Source: Anaerolineae bacterium (GTDB taxonomy: Bacteria > Chloroflexota > Anaerolineae > J102). Taken from it: a DNA stretch of 40,057 nt. Below the pieces are notes generated by a model. The model was not told the DNA's origin. It did no database searches and saw nothing but the letters and a program-made list of their open reading frames with translations. The stretch spans positions 1 through 40,057 of the forward strand of contig JALXCB010000158.1 of assembly GCA_026991225.1 (NCBI GenBank), written 5' to 3'. A program made the translations under genes and the position numbers. The first letter of the stretch is position 1. The number at the start of each line of letters is the position of its first letter. Shown here piece by piece: positions 1 through 8,380 of the stretch.

Positions 1-2
1 GT

Positions 3-467
3 GCGCTGCGCATGACACGCGCCTTGTTTCCACATCATCAGCTTTGCTTCGTCATGGATGGCGGCGGCGATGATCAGAAGTTTTTCCAATGGGTGCATCA
101 GATGCAAGGGGAGTTCATTGTCACGGTTGCACACAAAAACCGGCAGGTGGAGGTCTGGAATCCCCGCCGCCATCGTTGGGAGCCTCTGTCCATCGAGGAA
201 CTGATGGCGCTGGTCTTATGGGAAGGCACATTTCGCACCCGTTTCCTCCGAGCCGGGCGGGTCAAAGAGCGAACAATACGCCTGGGATGGTTCCAAATTC
301 GCCTGCCCCAGCATCCCGAACGTAAGTATTGTGCAATCAGAGCCAGAAACGGCTCAGAAATGCGATTTTTGAAAGTTGAAAAGGGGCAAGGGAAGCTGGA
401 AAGCGCCTTGCCCCAGCCGGATCATCAAAGAGCGGCCAGCATAGAGACTTTGCTCAGTGAACTTTAA
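3..467 (+). pseudogene. Transposase remnant, cut by the window edge and by an IS insertion
   Basis: The frame is open to the left edge, so the 5' part lies outside the window. The translation contains FVMDGGGDD followed by an FIVTVAHKNR block, which resembles the strand around the second catalytic Asp and the following beta strand of IS4-like DDE transposases. Similarity to transposase stops near base 318, where the sequence AACGTAAG...CAATCAGAGCC begins; this matches the end of another IS seen again at 702. From there to the stop at 467 the frame is antisense to that IS's transposase, so the last ~45 residues are not native. Family assignment is tentative; that it is a broken mobile-element gene is fairly secure. 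Confidence 0.5.
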
Positions 468-698
468 TAACCAGACATTCCCTTGAAGCCACACATGGGC
501 GGAGGTGTTGCCAACGACCTGCACCATCTGTTTCACGGAGGATATAGCGATCTCCGAGAAGTCGTGTTGCTGCTGCGTAAACCAGTAGGCGGCAAGGCGA
601 ACAAAGTTGGCGGCGAAGCAGGCCAGGGATTCTTGCAATTGCAAAGCGGGCGCAGAGCGGACTTTGAGATGGTGCATTTTGAAAACGTTTTTGCCTTC
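354..698 (-). pseudogene. C-terminal part of IS-X transposase
   Basis: On the minus strand this reads GKNVFKMHHLKVRS followed by a Leu/Ala-rich block with ACFAANFVRLAAYW. That is the usual C-terminal pattern of IS4-like transposases, where the element's protein ends in a hydrophobic AhN-type helix and a short beta-rich tail. The open frame continues upstream to 719 only by reading into the neighbouring MITE end, so 698 is taken as the break. It stops at 354, about 35 bp before the IS end at 319. No start codon belongs to it; it is a fragment. Confidence 0.5.
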
Positions 699-1024
699 CT
701 TAACGTAACTTTTGCACAATCAGAGCCGATTTGAGAAAAGACTGCGAAAAATGAATGGTTCGACTGAGCCGAATCTCAACGACACCGCCCGAGAGTGCTG
801 CAAATAACTTGGGTTGGACTGAAATCAACCGATCCGTCGACGAAATTGCTGCAAACTCGGCAGCCCTAATCCGAGATTGACGAACTTTATCAGGTGATTC
901 GCAGATCAGGACGCCATTTTCGCTATTGCATTGGCAAATATGCCGTCTGGGGGACAGATTTGGACATTCATTTTTAACGATTTTTCGGCTGATCGCCCTC
1001 CAGTTGCACAAAAGTTACGTTAAG
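699..1024. mobile_element. MITE-like element with IS-X type terminal inverted repeats
   Basis: The 326-bp segment begins CTTAACGTAACTTTTG (699-714) and ends with its reverse complement at 1009-1024. The similarity of the two ends continues a few bases further with mismatches. Its right end, read inward on the minus strand, also resembles the IS-X end at 2933: GTGCAA, then GATCAGCCGAAAAA against GATAGCCGAAAAA. No convincing gene lies inside. It is best explained as an internally deleted, non-autonomous copy of the same IS family, mobilisable only in trans. Confidence 0.55.
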
Positions 1025-1132
1025 CCTACATTTCGCACCTTGAGGACCGAATAAAGAGACAAAGATGACGAAGATGCTCCTTTGTGGCAAAGTATAGGGT
1101 GATACAAACCCGATTTGCCGGAGCATCTTCCC

Positions 1133-2734
1133 ATGAATTTTGCCACGAAATCGACATATACACGAATTTGGGTCTGGCTGGTCTGGGCCTTGCTTGTCCT
1201 GGCGTTACTGACTGCGCCCCAAACGGTGTTGCAAGAGGGCCATCCTATCCAAGCTGCTGGCGTCGTGTTGCAGACCGAGGACATGCAGACGCTTTATCCG
1301 TGGTTGTCGCGAGAACGCTGGCGGAAATGGGCGTGGCGGCAGTATCAGCAGTGGCGTCGTCGCTATCGTGAGGCGGTGCGCAAGGCCCGCAAGGTGCGCG
1401 TGCTCTTGTGGGGGGCTCGCTCTCTGGCGGCGGTGTTCGAGGTGCTGACGCGACGGCAGATAAGCTTGCAGGTGGGTTCCTTGCCCCTTCTGTATGCGCT
1501 GCTGGAGCAATTGCAGGTGCGGCGCATTATCAACCAACATGTGAAGAGTCGAGCGGAAGTGGATATCGGCACGGTGGCATTGGTGCTGATCCTGAACCGA
1601 ATGCAGGCGCCGCAGCCCCTCTATCGCATTGCCGACTGGATGAGTCGCACGGTGCTGGTGCATCAGCTGGGCGTTGATGCGGCCAAATTCAATGACGACC
1701 GCCTGGCCCGGGCCCTGGACGCTATCGCCCCGCATATCGAAGCCATCTGGGAGGCGGTGTTGGCCGAGGCGATGCATCAGGGCGGGGTCGAACTCACGGC
1801 CGTGTTCTACGATCTCACCGCTTACGTTTTTCATGGACGCTATCAAGAGAGCGAACTGGTGGACTTCGGCTTTGCGCATAACACGCCCAGCAACAAACGC
1901 AAGGTCAAATTGGGTTTGAATGTGCTGGCGGGCAGCCTGTTGCCCGGCCCCTTTCAGATTTGGGCAGGCCGCACCGCCGACCAGGCCACGGTCGCTTCCA
2001 ATATCGAGAGGTTGGGCGCCTGGCTCCGGGGTGTCGCCTCGTCGGAGACCACTCCTCTGGTGGTGACCGACCGGGCCATGCTCAATGACAAACTGGTCTT
2101 CCTCTATGAGGATGCCGAGTTGGGCTTTCTTTCCGGCCTATCGAGTTCAAGAAAGGAGGTGAAACGGCTCTTGTATCAAGGGGATGAGGCGGAATTCCGA
2201 AAACTGCCATTGGAAACAGGGCCGGATCCGCACTACTGGGGGCGGCCCTGCACCATCACCTTTCAGCATCAGGGGCGACGCATGGAAGCCAAAGCTCTGG
2301 TGGTGCTTTCCGACCCCATGCGTCAACAATGGCGGGAGAGTCGGCAACGGCAGATGGAAGCCCTGGAGCAGGCATTACAAGCGCTGTAAGCCCGCATCGG
2401 CGAACCCCGCCTACGCACGCCTCGCATCGTCGCCCGCCGCGCCCAAGCCTGCCTGAACCGTTCGCCCGTAGGCAAGTTCTATCACATCGAGGTGCGGGAA
2501 GTGGCGGGGCATGTCCTGCTCCATTGGGAGCGAGATGAGGCCGCCCTGGCCCAGGCCGAACGTCTGGATGGTCGCTATCTGCTGGTGACCAACCAATGGC
2601 GCCTTTCCTATCAGGAGATGTTCCAACTCTATCGGGACAAGGATGCTGTGGAAAAAGCCTTCCGTATCAGCAAACAGGAACTGTGCGTGGCGCCCCTCTA
2701 TTTGCACAAAGACCAGCGCATTCAGGCCAGCAAA
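1133..2734 (+). pseudogene. IS1634-family transposase with an in-frame stop and lost C-terminus
   Basis: Start taken at ATG 1133; an upstream ATG at 1115 is also in frame. The protein has the layout of IS1634/IS1549 transposases: an LQVGSLPLLYALLEQL helix, a VLNRMQAPQPL-type segment, VFYDLTAYVFHG with the first catalytic Asp, a VVTDRAML block with the second Asp, and YRDKDAVEKAFRISK with the catalytic Glu. A TAA at 2387-2389 interrupts the frame after about 418 residues, and the same frame continues without a shift to the Glu motif. Homology ends near LHKDQRIQA (about 2734), where IS-X sequence in the opposite orientation begins. Two lesions make a functional product unlikely. Confidence 0.75.
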
Positions 2735-2812
2735 CAGGCCCCATGCCACCAGCATGGCGTGTTGGGTGAGGATGCCTTGCGGCAATTCAAGAGATGTTTG
2801 GGGTTGGCTCAT
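2732..2812 (-). pseudogene. N-terminal start of IS-X transposase
   Basis: The minus-strand ATG at 2812 is preceded by a strong AAGGAGG ribosome site and a TATAAT-like box (GGCTTATAATG). It encodes MSQPQTSLELPQGILTQHAM and then VAWGLFA, a typical opening of IS4-like transposases. After about 27 residues the frame runs into the antisense of the IS1634 gene, so the protein is truncated. The IS end at 2933 lies 121 bp upstream, giving the normal spacing from IS end to promoter to gene. Confidence 0.5.
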
Positions 2813-2914
2813 GGTAATTCCTCCTTATGTTTTCATTATAAGCCAACCACATCCTGAGCAAATTGTTAAAGTGCAGCTTTCATTTTTTGCAGTTTTTCGG
2901 CTATCAGGCCGTCA

Positions 2915-2933
2915 ATTGCACAAAAGTTACGTT
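2915..2933 (-). repeat. Terminal inverted repeat of IS-X
   Basis: TTGCACAAAAGTTACGTT recurs at 1004-1021 and, inverted with two mismatches, at 702-719. A diverged inverted copy is present near 319. Four related ends within 3 kb mark the outer ends of IS-X and of the MITE-like unit. Confidence 0.65.
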
Positions 2934-2994
2934 CGCTCCTTCGAGCCTTCGTGGCAGAGCATTTTGCTGGATACCTGTATAGTCACACATGGGC

Positions 2995-3024
2995 TTTCCA
3001 AGATCTGACGCGGGCGGGTACAAT
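2995..3024 (+). promoter_or_regulatory. Probable leaderless promoter of the YfhO gene
   Basis: TACAAT at 3019-3024 lies so close to the ATG at 3031 that transcription would start at or next to the A of the start codon. TTTCCA at 2995-3000, 18 bp upstream, is a possible -35 box (4 of 6). No Shine-Dalgarno sequence fits between the -10 box and the ATG, which supports leaderless translation. The -35 is weak. Confidence 0.4.
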
Positions 3025-3030
3025 AATCCC

Positions 3031-6000
3031 ATGAACTGCCGTTTACTCCGCGACGTTCTGGCCCTGGCGCTGTTGGCTCTAGCCGTGCTGGTCGTCTACG
3101 CCCGCGTCCTGCTGACGCCTCTCATCCCAGCCAGCGGCGACTTCCTGGCCTATTTCACGCCCTACTGGCAGCAGTTGAACCAAGCCCTGCGCGCGGGCCG
3201 CCTGCCCCTGTGGAACGACCTCATCTTCGGCGGCGCGCCCTTCCTGGCCAATCCCCAAACCGCGGTCTTCTATCCCTTGCGCTGGCCCATGATCTTCCTC
3301 AGCGCGGAGAAGGGGATTTTGCTCACGGGGGCGCTGCACGCCTGGTTGGCGGGCGCGTTCGGCTATCTGCTGGTGCGGGGGCTGCTGGCGGGGGGAGACA
3401 GGGAGGAGGGGCGAAGGCCGGGCATGGCCGCGTGGCTGGCCGGGCTGACTGCGGGACTGATCCTGGCGCTGAACGGCTGGGCCACGGGCCTGCTGCTCCA
3501 TCCCAACCAGTTCAGCGTTTATCCCTGGCTCATCGCGGCCATCGCGCTGTGGGAAAAGCGGGCGCGGCCCGGACGTTGGCCCCGCTGGGACGGGACGACG
3601 CGGCGCTGGCTGGCGGGCATGACGCTGGTCTGGGCGCTGGCGTTTCTGGCCGGGCACACGCAGTCGTTTTACAACGCGGTCGTCGCATTCGGTTTGTGGG
3701 TGCTGGGGGATGTGGGATGGCGGGCGGTGAGAGGAAGTCATCAGTATTCCGTGATCAGTGATCAGTTTTCGGGAGGGGTGCGATGGCGGAGATGGGTGAG
3801 GCGAGTGGCGGATGGGTGGCCGCTGGCGCTGGCCGCGCTGGCGCTGGCGGGCCTGGTCGTGGCCGTGCAGATGCTTCCCACGCTGGAATTGTCGGCGCTG
3901 TCCCACCGACAGGGCGGGCTGCCCTATCGGGATCACGCCGCGCTGAGCCTGCCGCCCTGGCGACTGGGCTTTACCCTGCTGCCACACTACGCCCGGGACC
4001 TGGGCATGGCCCTGGGCACGGAAGCCTATGGCGAATGGGTGGGATATGTGGGCGTGGCCGGGTTGCTGTTGGCCCTGCTGGGGCTGCGCAGTTCCCGACG
4101 CCGTTTGCGCTGGCTGGGCCTCTTCCTCGCGCTGATGGGGCTGATGCTGGCCTTTGGGCCGTATGGCCTGCTGGATATCCTCCTCTACCGCCTCATGCCC
4201 GGCTGGGACTTGTTCCGCGTGCCCGCCCGCTTTCTCGTGGCTGTCATGCTGGGGATCGCCATTCTGGCCGCGTTGGGGGTGGAAGGGTTGATGATGAAAG
4301 ATCAAGGACTAAAGATTAAAAGGTGGGATGGCGCGTTGATGGCCGTGGGCGGAGGGGCGTTGGTCTTGCTTGCCGCCCTCACCCGCCCCAATTTGCCCAC
4401 GCTGCTGGGATGGCTGGCCGTCCTCCTGGTTTTCGCGTTCGTCCTCTGGAGACGAGCCGCCAGCCCAATCCCAATCCCCATCCTGATCCTGATCCCCGTT
4501 CTGTTTTCCGAACTCTACCTGGCCAGCTACGTCCTGCCCATCCAGCATCCCACCGCGCCGCAGGCCCTGCGCTCCTGGCGCACTGCGCCCGCGCGCATCG
4601 CCGCGGAGATGGGCTCGGAGCCACGCGCGGGGGCCTGCCGCGCGCTCAGTCTTAGCCCCACCACCTGGGACCCGGGCGATCTGGATGATCTCAAGCGCAT
4701 CTACGGGCCCTATCTCGATGATTGGGCCTTCACCGACCTGGTCAACGCCACCAAAGCGAAGGAGGTCGTTGCTCCCAATCTGGGCATGGTCTTCGATATC
4801 CCTTCCCTGGACGGGTTCGGCGGCGGCGTGCTGCCCACGGCCCGCTTCGTCCAGGCCATGGAGCTCTTTCTGCCCCCCGATCAGATCGTGGCGGACGGGC
4901 GGCTGCGGGAGCAGTTGAGCCGCATCCCCGACGCCGATCTGCTCTCCCTGTTCCATGTCTGCTACGTTATCGCCGGCAAGAATTTCGACGTGTGGCATGA
5001 TGACATTTATTACGACCTCGCGTTTGGCGAGACCCTGGACGCGACTCATCCCGACCTGCTCATCCACGACATGCCCGGGTTCCCCGCCAGCGGCGTGGGC
5101 GTGGTCAGCCATCTGGGGCGGAAGGCCGCGGGTCTGCCCGCGGGGACGCCGGTGGCTCAGGTCATCGTGCATTTCGTGGACGGCTCCAGCCTGGGCATGT
5201 CGGTGGAGGCGGGGAAGGAGACCGCGGTGGGGGAGGATGCGGCCCGGCCCGCATCGCAGAAGGATTTGCCCGCGGTGCGCTGGCCCTATGACGTGGCGGG
5301 CCAGGATGTCATCGCCGAACTCGATTTCCCGCCCGAAGTCCTGTCCGGAAAGCCTCTCGCCGACCGGCGGTTGGAGAGCGTGCAGATCGAGTTGATGCGG
5401 GAGAATGTGAGCCTGTTCGTGCGGGGGATGGCGGTGTATGACCGGGCCAGCGGTGCGCACGCCACGCCCCTGGTCACCCGCTGGCCCTGGCGACGCATCC
5501 ACTCGGGCGATGTGAAGATCTACCGCAACGATGACGTCTTTCCCCGGGCTTTCGCGGTGGAGGCGGTGAAGGCGGTCGGGTCTCAGGATGAGGCTCTGGC
5601 CTTCATGCAGTCGGACGCATTCGACCCGTGGCGGATGGCGGTGGTGGATGTCCCCGCCGAGGTTCCCGCCCCCCTCGCGCCGGCGCAGGTCGAGGTGGTG
5701 GGCCATGACCCCGGTCGGGTGCGGCTGCGCTATCGGGCCGAGGGCGACGCGTTCCTGGTCCTGGCCGACGCCTGGCATCCCGGTTGGCGGGCCACGCTTG
5801 ACCCGGAGCGCCATCCCCAACCTCTGGAGCTTCTCCCCGCCGATCTCTTCCTATGCGGGGTCGCCGTCCCCGCAGGCGAACACGAACTCCTGCTGGTTTT
5901 CGCTCCCCGCAGCCTGAAGGCAGGCGCGGTCATCAGCCTGCTGGCTCTGGCGGGCCTGGCCGCGCTGGCGCTGTGGCGATCCTCGCCCAAGGATGAGTAA
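3031..6000 (+). CDS. YfhO-family polytopic membrane protein
   Basis: 989-residue integral membrane protein. The N-terminal half has about a dozen hydrophobic segments, starting with DVLALALLALAVLVVYARVLL, and the early GDFLAYFTPYW...LPLWNDLIFGGAPFLANPQTAVFYPL block typical of YfhO and related GT-C-like proteins, where the acidic residues face the outside. The C-terminal third is extracytoplasmic and ends with DAWHPGWRATLD...VAVPAGEHELLLVFAPRSLKAGAVIS and a last membrane helix, as in YfhO. In Firmicutes YfhO is linked to glycosylation of cell-wall polymers; the substrate here is unknown. The ATG at 3031 is preferred over an in-frame codon at 2989 because a -10 box abuts it. Three low-complexity stretches (3738-3770, 4291-4321, 4466-4500) look like intergenic repeats absorbed into the frame. 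Confidence 0.8.
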   Translation: MNCRLLRDVLALALLALAVLVVYARVLLTPLIPASGDFLAYFTPYWQQLNQALRAGRLPLWNDLIFGGAPFLANPQTAVFYPLRWPMIFLSAEKGILLTGALHAWLAGAFGYLLVRGLLAGGDREEGRRPGMAAWLAGLTAGLILALNGWATGLLLHPNQFSVYPWLIAAIALWEKRARPGRWPRWDGTTRRWLAGMTLVWALAFLAGHTQSFYNAVVAFGLWVLGDVGWRAVRGSHQYSVISDQFSGGVRWRRWVRRVADGWPLALAALALAGLVVAVQMLPTLELSALSHRQGGLPYRDHAALSLPPWRLGFTLLPHYARDLGMALGTEAYGEWVGYVGVAGLLLALLGLRSSRRRLRWLGLFLALMGLMLAFGPYGLLDILLYRLMPGWDLFRVPARFLVAVMLGIAILAALGVEGLMMKDQGLKIKRWDGALMAVGGGALVLLAALTRPNLPTLLGWLAVLLVFAFVLWRRAASPIPIPILILIPVLFSELYLASYVLPIQHPTAPQALRSWRTAPARIAAEMGSEPRAGACRALSLSPTTWDPGDLDDLKRIYGPYLDDWAFTDLVNATKAKEVVAPNLGMVFDIPSLDGFGGGVLPTARFVQAMELFLPPDQIVADGRLREQLSRIPDADLLSLFHVCYVIAGKNFDVWHDDIYYDLAFGETLDATHPDLLIHDMPGFPASGVGVVSHLGRKAAGLPAGTPVAQVIVHFVDGSSLGMSVEAGKETAVGEDAARPASQKDLPAVRWPYDVAGQDVIAELDFPPEVLSGKPLADRRLESVQIELMRENVSLFVRGMAVYDRASGAHATPLVTRWPWRRIHSGDVKIYRNDDVFPRAFAVEAVKAVGSQDEALAFMQSDAFDPWRMAVVDVPAEVPAPLAPAQVEVVGHDPGRVRLRYRAEGDAFLVLADAWHPGWRATLDPERHPQPLELLPADLFLCGVAVPAGEHELLLVFAPRSLKAGAVISLLALAGLAALALWRSSPKDE

Positions 6001-6013
6001 GCTGCTGAAGACT

Positions 6014-6037
6014 TCGTAGGTCTGCGCAGACCTACGA
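6014..6037. repeat. 24-bp perfect palindrome downstream of YfhO gene
   Basis: The perfect palindrome is centred between 6025 and 6026 and built on GTAGGTCTGCGCAGACCTAC, with partial pairing a few bases beyond. It lies 13 bp after the YfhO stop. It could act as a transcription-ending hairpin, but there is no T-run. Its style is that of dispersed palindromic repeats. Confidence 0.6.
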
Positions 6038-6203
6038 GGTCTGGGGGAAGCGCGCCAACGCCCTCTAATTTGGGAATTGCTGGTTGTTTACGCAACACGA
6101 ATACGAGAAAACGGGGATGATTGTTGACACCATCGCCGTAATCCATTACCATTCACTCATCCCACTGAACACCGAACACTGATTCCTGTCTACTGGACTC
6201 CTC

Positions 6204-6761
6204 ATGAACGTCATCAACCGCATCATCGCTTTCCTCATCTTCCTCATCGCCTTCATCCTTCTGGTCTTCCTGGCCGTCGCGCCCTTCGACGCCCTGGCCT
6301 GGATGCAGACCCAATTGGGCAGCCTTAGTCATTGGGCGTCGAATTATCAACACAGCCGTCCTCTGTTCTTCACCCTGGGGCGGATCGCGCTGGGAGCGAT
6401 TGCGTTTCTGGTGGTCATCCCCCTGATGATCGCGGAGATCCCTCGTCGCAAGAAAGAGAAATCGGTCAAGATCCGCACCGAACAGGGCGAGGTGCAGGTG
6501 ACTGCGGACAGTATCGCCAAGCGCCTGGCCTGGCATCTGGATCAGCTAGCGGATGTGATTTCGGTCGCGCCCGTGGTGGACCCGCGCGGGGACAAGGTCA
6601 ACGTCACCCTGGATGTGGAGACCTCCCCCGAGATCGATGTGCCCATGAAGACCGAGGAGATCATGCTGGTCACGCGGGAGATCATCGAGAAGGATATGGG
6701 CCTGAAACTGGGCAAGCTCAATGTGAATATCCGCCACGCGCCCTATCCACAGGGGTTGTAG
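6204..6761 (+). CDS. AmaP-like alkaline shock response membrane anchor protein
   Basis: 185 residues. Two N-terminal membrane helices (about residues 5-27 and 58-80) are followed by a basic RRKKEK cytoplasmic junction and an Asp23-like domain (about 95-180). The latter has the alternating beta/alpha pattern GEVQVTADSIAKRLAW, then VNVTLDVETSPEIDVP, then TREIIEKDMGLKLGKLNVNI. In Firmicutes AmaP anchors the abundant Asp23 protein at the membrane during envelope stress. No separate asp23 gene is in the window, so the Asp23-like tail may be self-contained here. Directly upstream is a short GTTCAGT-type repeat (6163-6182). Confidence 0.7.
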   Translation: MNVINRIIAFLIFLIAFILLVFLAVAPFDALAWMQTQLGSLSHWASNYQHSRPLFFTLGRIALGAIAFLVVIPLMIAEIPRRKKEKSVKIRTEQGEVQVTADSIAKRLAWHLDQLADVISVAPVVDPRGDKVNVTLDVETSPEIDVPMKTEEIMLVTREIIEKDMGLKLGKLNVNIRHAPYPQGL

Positions 6762-6775
6762 GGTTTTGTCAGGAA

Positions 6776-6812
6776 CACAGAGCTCACAGAGGGTTCACAG
6801 AGAGACACAGAG
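6776..6812 (+). repeat. Four CACAGAG repeats spaced 9-11 bp
   Basis: CACAGAG occurs at 6776, 6785, 6796 and 6806 in the gap before scpB. The period of about one helical turn is notable, but this kind of low-complexity repeat is scattered between genes elsewhere in such genomes. No function is assigned. Confidence 0.5.
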
Positions 6813-6871
6813 GACAATGCAGGCGGCGGGTTGATCTGACCCCCGCCCCTTGCGCTCCATGACGCGTCACT

Positions 6872-7549
6872 ATGGTATCATCCGAACTTCCGCAATCCCC
6901 CCCCGAACTTGCAGCGCCCGAGACGGAGGCTTCTCCACCCGAGGAATCCCTCGCCCCCGAAGCGCCCGCGTCCGATTACGAGCAGCTTGCCCGGATGCTG
7001 GAAAGCCTGCTCTTCGTGGCGGGCGAACCCGCGCCCATCGAACGGCTGGCCGCAGCCCTGGACCAGTCGGTGGAGGATATCGAGCTGGCCCTGTTGCTGC
7101 TGGCCGAGCGGCTGAACGACCGCGGCATCCGCCTGCAGCGCCATCTGGACACGGTGCAGCTTGTGACCATGCCCGAGGCAGTGGACGTGATCGAGGCCTA
7201 TCTGGGCCTGGACCTGACCACGAAGCTCTCCCGGGCGGCGTTGGAGACCCTGGCCATCATCGCCTATCGTCAGCCCATCACCCGGCCGCAGATCGAAGCC
7301 ATTCGCGGGGTGAGCAGCGACGGCGTCATCCGCACGCTGCTGCATCGGGGCTTGGTGCAGGAGGTGGGGCGGTTGGAGACCGCGGGCCGGCCCGTGCTCT
7401 TCGGCACCACGCCCGATTTCCTCAATTATTTCGGCATCAGCAGCCTGGATGAGCTGCCGCCGCTGGAGGATGAGGATATGGACGCGCTGACCGAGCGCAT
7501 CGAGATGCGGGAGCGAGGGGAAGCGGGGACGGTCGAGACTTCTAACTGA
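6872..7549 (+). CDS. scpB: Segregation and condensation protein B
   Basis: 225 residues. After a Pro/Glu-rich N-terminal tail of about 45 residues come the two winged-helix domains of ScpB: YEQLARMLESLLFVAGEPAPIERLAAAL, then LSRAALETLAIIAYRQPITRPQIEAIRGV, which is the family signature, then GRPVLFGTTPDFLNYFGI. ScpB dimers join ScpA and the SMC protein in the condensin complex that organises and segregates the chromosome. scpA is not next to it in this window. Start ATG 6872; the next in-frame ATG lies far inside the domain. The disordered N-terminus is longer than in many homologues. Confidence 0.92.
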   Translation: MVSSELPQSPPELAAPETEASPPEESLAPEAPASDYEQLARMLESLLFVAGEPAPIERLAAALDQSVEDIELALLLLAERLNDRGIRLQRHLDTVQLVTMPEAVDVIEAYLGLDLTTKLSRAALETLAIIAYRQPITRPQIEAIRGVSSDGVIRTLLHRGLVQEVGRLETAGRPVLFGTTPDFLNYFGISSLDELPPLEDEDMDALTERIEMRERGEAGTVETSN

Positions 7550-7613
7550 ACGCACCAGCCAACGCATCCGGATTGCTCACCACAGAAGAAGACGGAAGAC
7601 CACGGTTGAAATG

Positions 7614-8003
7614 TCATGGCAATGAGATCATGCTCTCGATTCCACGAAGAACGGCGGCCAGGTCAGGGGCCGGTGAGGCGATCACATTATCCTCACTGCC
7701 CTCATGCTTGTGATGTGGAAATGTTGGAAGGTTCAGTTTCTTATGGTGTCCCGTGTTATCGTAGCGGAATATCAATTGTGAAGCCGGGCTCATGTATTGA
7801 TAGACATAAGTTTATCGGTCGATGTCGGTTTCCGCATCGACAAACTCTCGTAAATGGAGTATCGAGCCGTCGACAAAGTAGATCTCGCCACGAATGAACC
7901 CTTCGTAGGTGCTTCGCTTGTCATAAGTTATCCTGGAAGACAGCACGAACGGACAGGCTTCAACGATTTCAGCTACGTGTTGAAAATAGTCCTCAATTCG
8001 CAA
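7614..8003 (-). pseudogene. TumE-type (DUF6516) toxin gene with in-frame stop
   Basis: Minus strand, TTG start at 8003 with GAGG upstream, overlapping the antitoxin stop by 11 bases. The first part reads RIEDYFQHVAEIVEACPFV...IRGEIYFVDGSILHLREFVDAETDIDR. A TAA then occurs at 7814-7812 (minus strand), after which the same frame continues TYVYQYMSPASQLIFRYDNT and then a HHKKL...FPHHKHEG segment to the stop at 7616-7614. FRYDN...PHHKH is the C-terminal signature of TumE-like toxins of type II toxin-antitoxin modules. A single base change would restore a 129-residue protein, so this is a recent nonsense mutation, a sequencing error or read-through. I call it a pseudogene. Confidence 0.75.
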
Positions 8004-8283
8004 AACGAATACCTCGCAGCGTTTCCGCCTTTTCTTGTAGCCTTTCCAGTAAACGATATTCTCCGATCCATTCGTCGAAATCCAGCATTTCGACAAATTC
8101 ATCGTTTTCGTAGCGCTGGATGAATTCCTGGGTAGAAAGACCATAACGCATTTCGAAGTCTTTCAGTCGCTGTTCTGTACGCCGGATGCCAGCCTCAATG
8201 AGACGCAGTTCGTTGTTTAGCGCCGCCTCCACCAGAGGCCGTAAGGGGCGTTGCAGAGAGGACGTCAGCACAAGGGTGGACAT
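7993..8283 (-). CDS. Putative antitoxin paired with the TumE-like gene
   Basis: 96 residues, mostly helical and charged. The ATG at 8283 is preceded by AGGAGG at good spacing; an upstream ATG at 8343 lacks one. Recognisable blocks are NNELRLIEAGIRRTEQRLKD followed by FEMRYGLSTQEFIQRYEN and an acidic FVEMLDFDEWIGEYRLLERL segment. Small proteins of this pattern are commonly found directly upstream of DUF6516 toxins and are presumed to neutralise them. No Xre helix-turn-helix, the antitoxin type of classical TumA, is visible. With the toxin interrupted this may now be an orphan antitoxin. Confidence 0.65.
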   Translation of the reverse strand: MSTLVLTSSLQRPLRPLVEAALNNELRLIEAGIRRTEQRLKDFEMRYGLSTQEFIQRYENDEFVEMLDFDEWIGEYRLLERLQEKAETLRGIRFAN

Positions 8284-8380
8284 AGACAACCTCCTGGAAT
8301 GTCCTTTGTCGAGATTGTAGCTGAGGATGACGGAGAAAGTCAAACAGGAAACGCTGATTCTTCGCTAGCCACTTCCGCCC

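Larger units (their letters stand above)
319..2933 (-). mobile_element. Interrupted insertion sequence (IS-X) with nested insertions
   Basis: Two ends of one IS can be recognised. The end near 319 reads AACGTAAGTATTGTGCAATC; the end at 2915-2933, on the other strand, reads AACGTAACTTTTGTGCAATT. Between them, on the minus strand, lie the N-terminal start of a transposase (2812 to about 2732) and the C-terminal part of a transposase (698 to 354). The middle is occupied by a MITE-like unit (699-1024) and an IS1634-type transposase (1133 to about 2734). I infer that the IS landed in the transposase at 3-318 and was later invaded and partly replaced. No clear target duplication is visible. Confidence 0.5.

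Noticed and set aside
7617-7897. Plus-strand frame opposite the TumE-like gene
   Set aside because: The minus strand encodes the conserved TumE motif here; the plus-strand product has no features.
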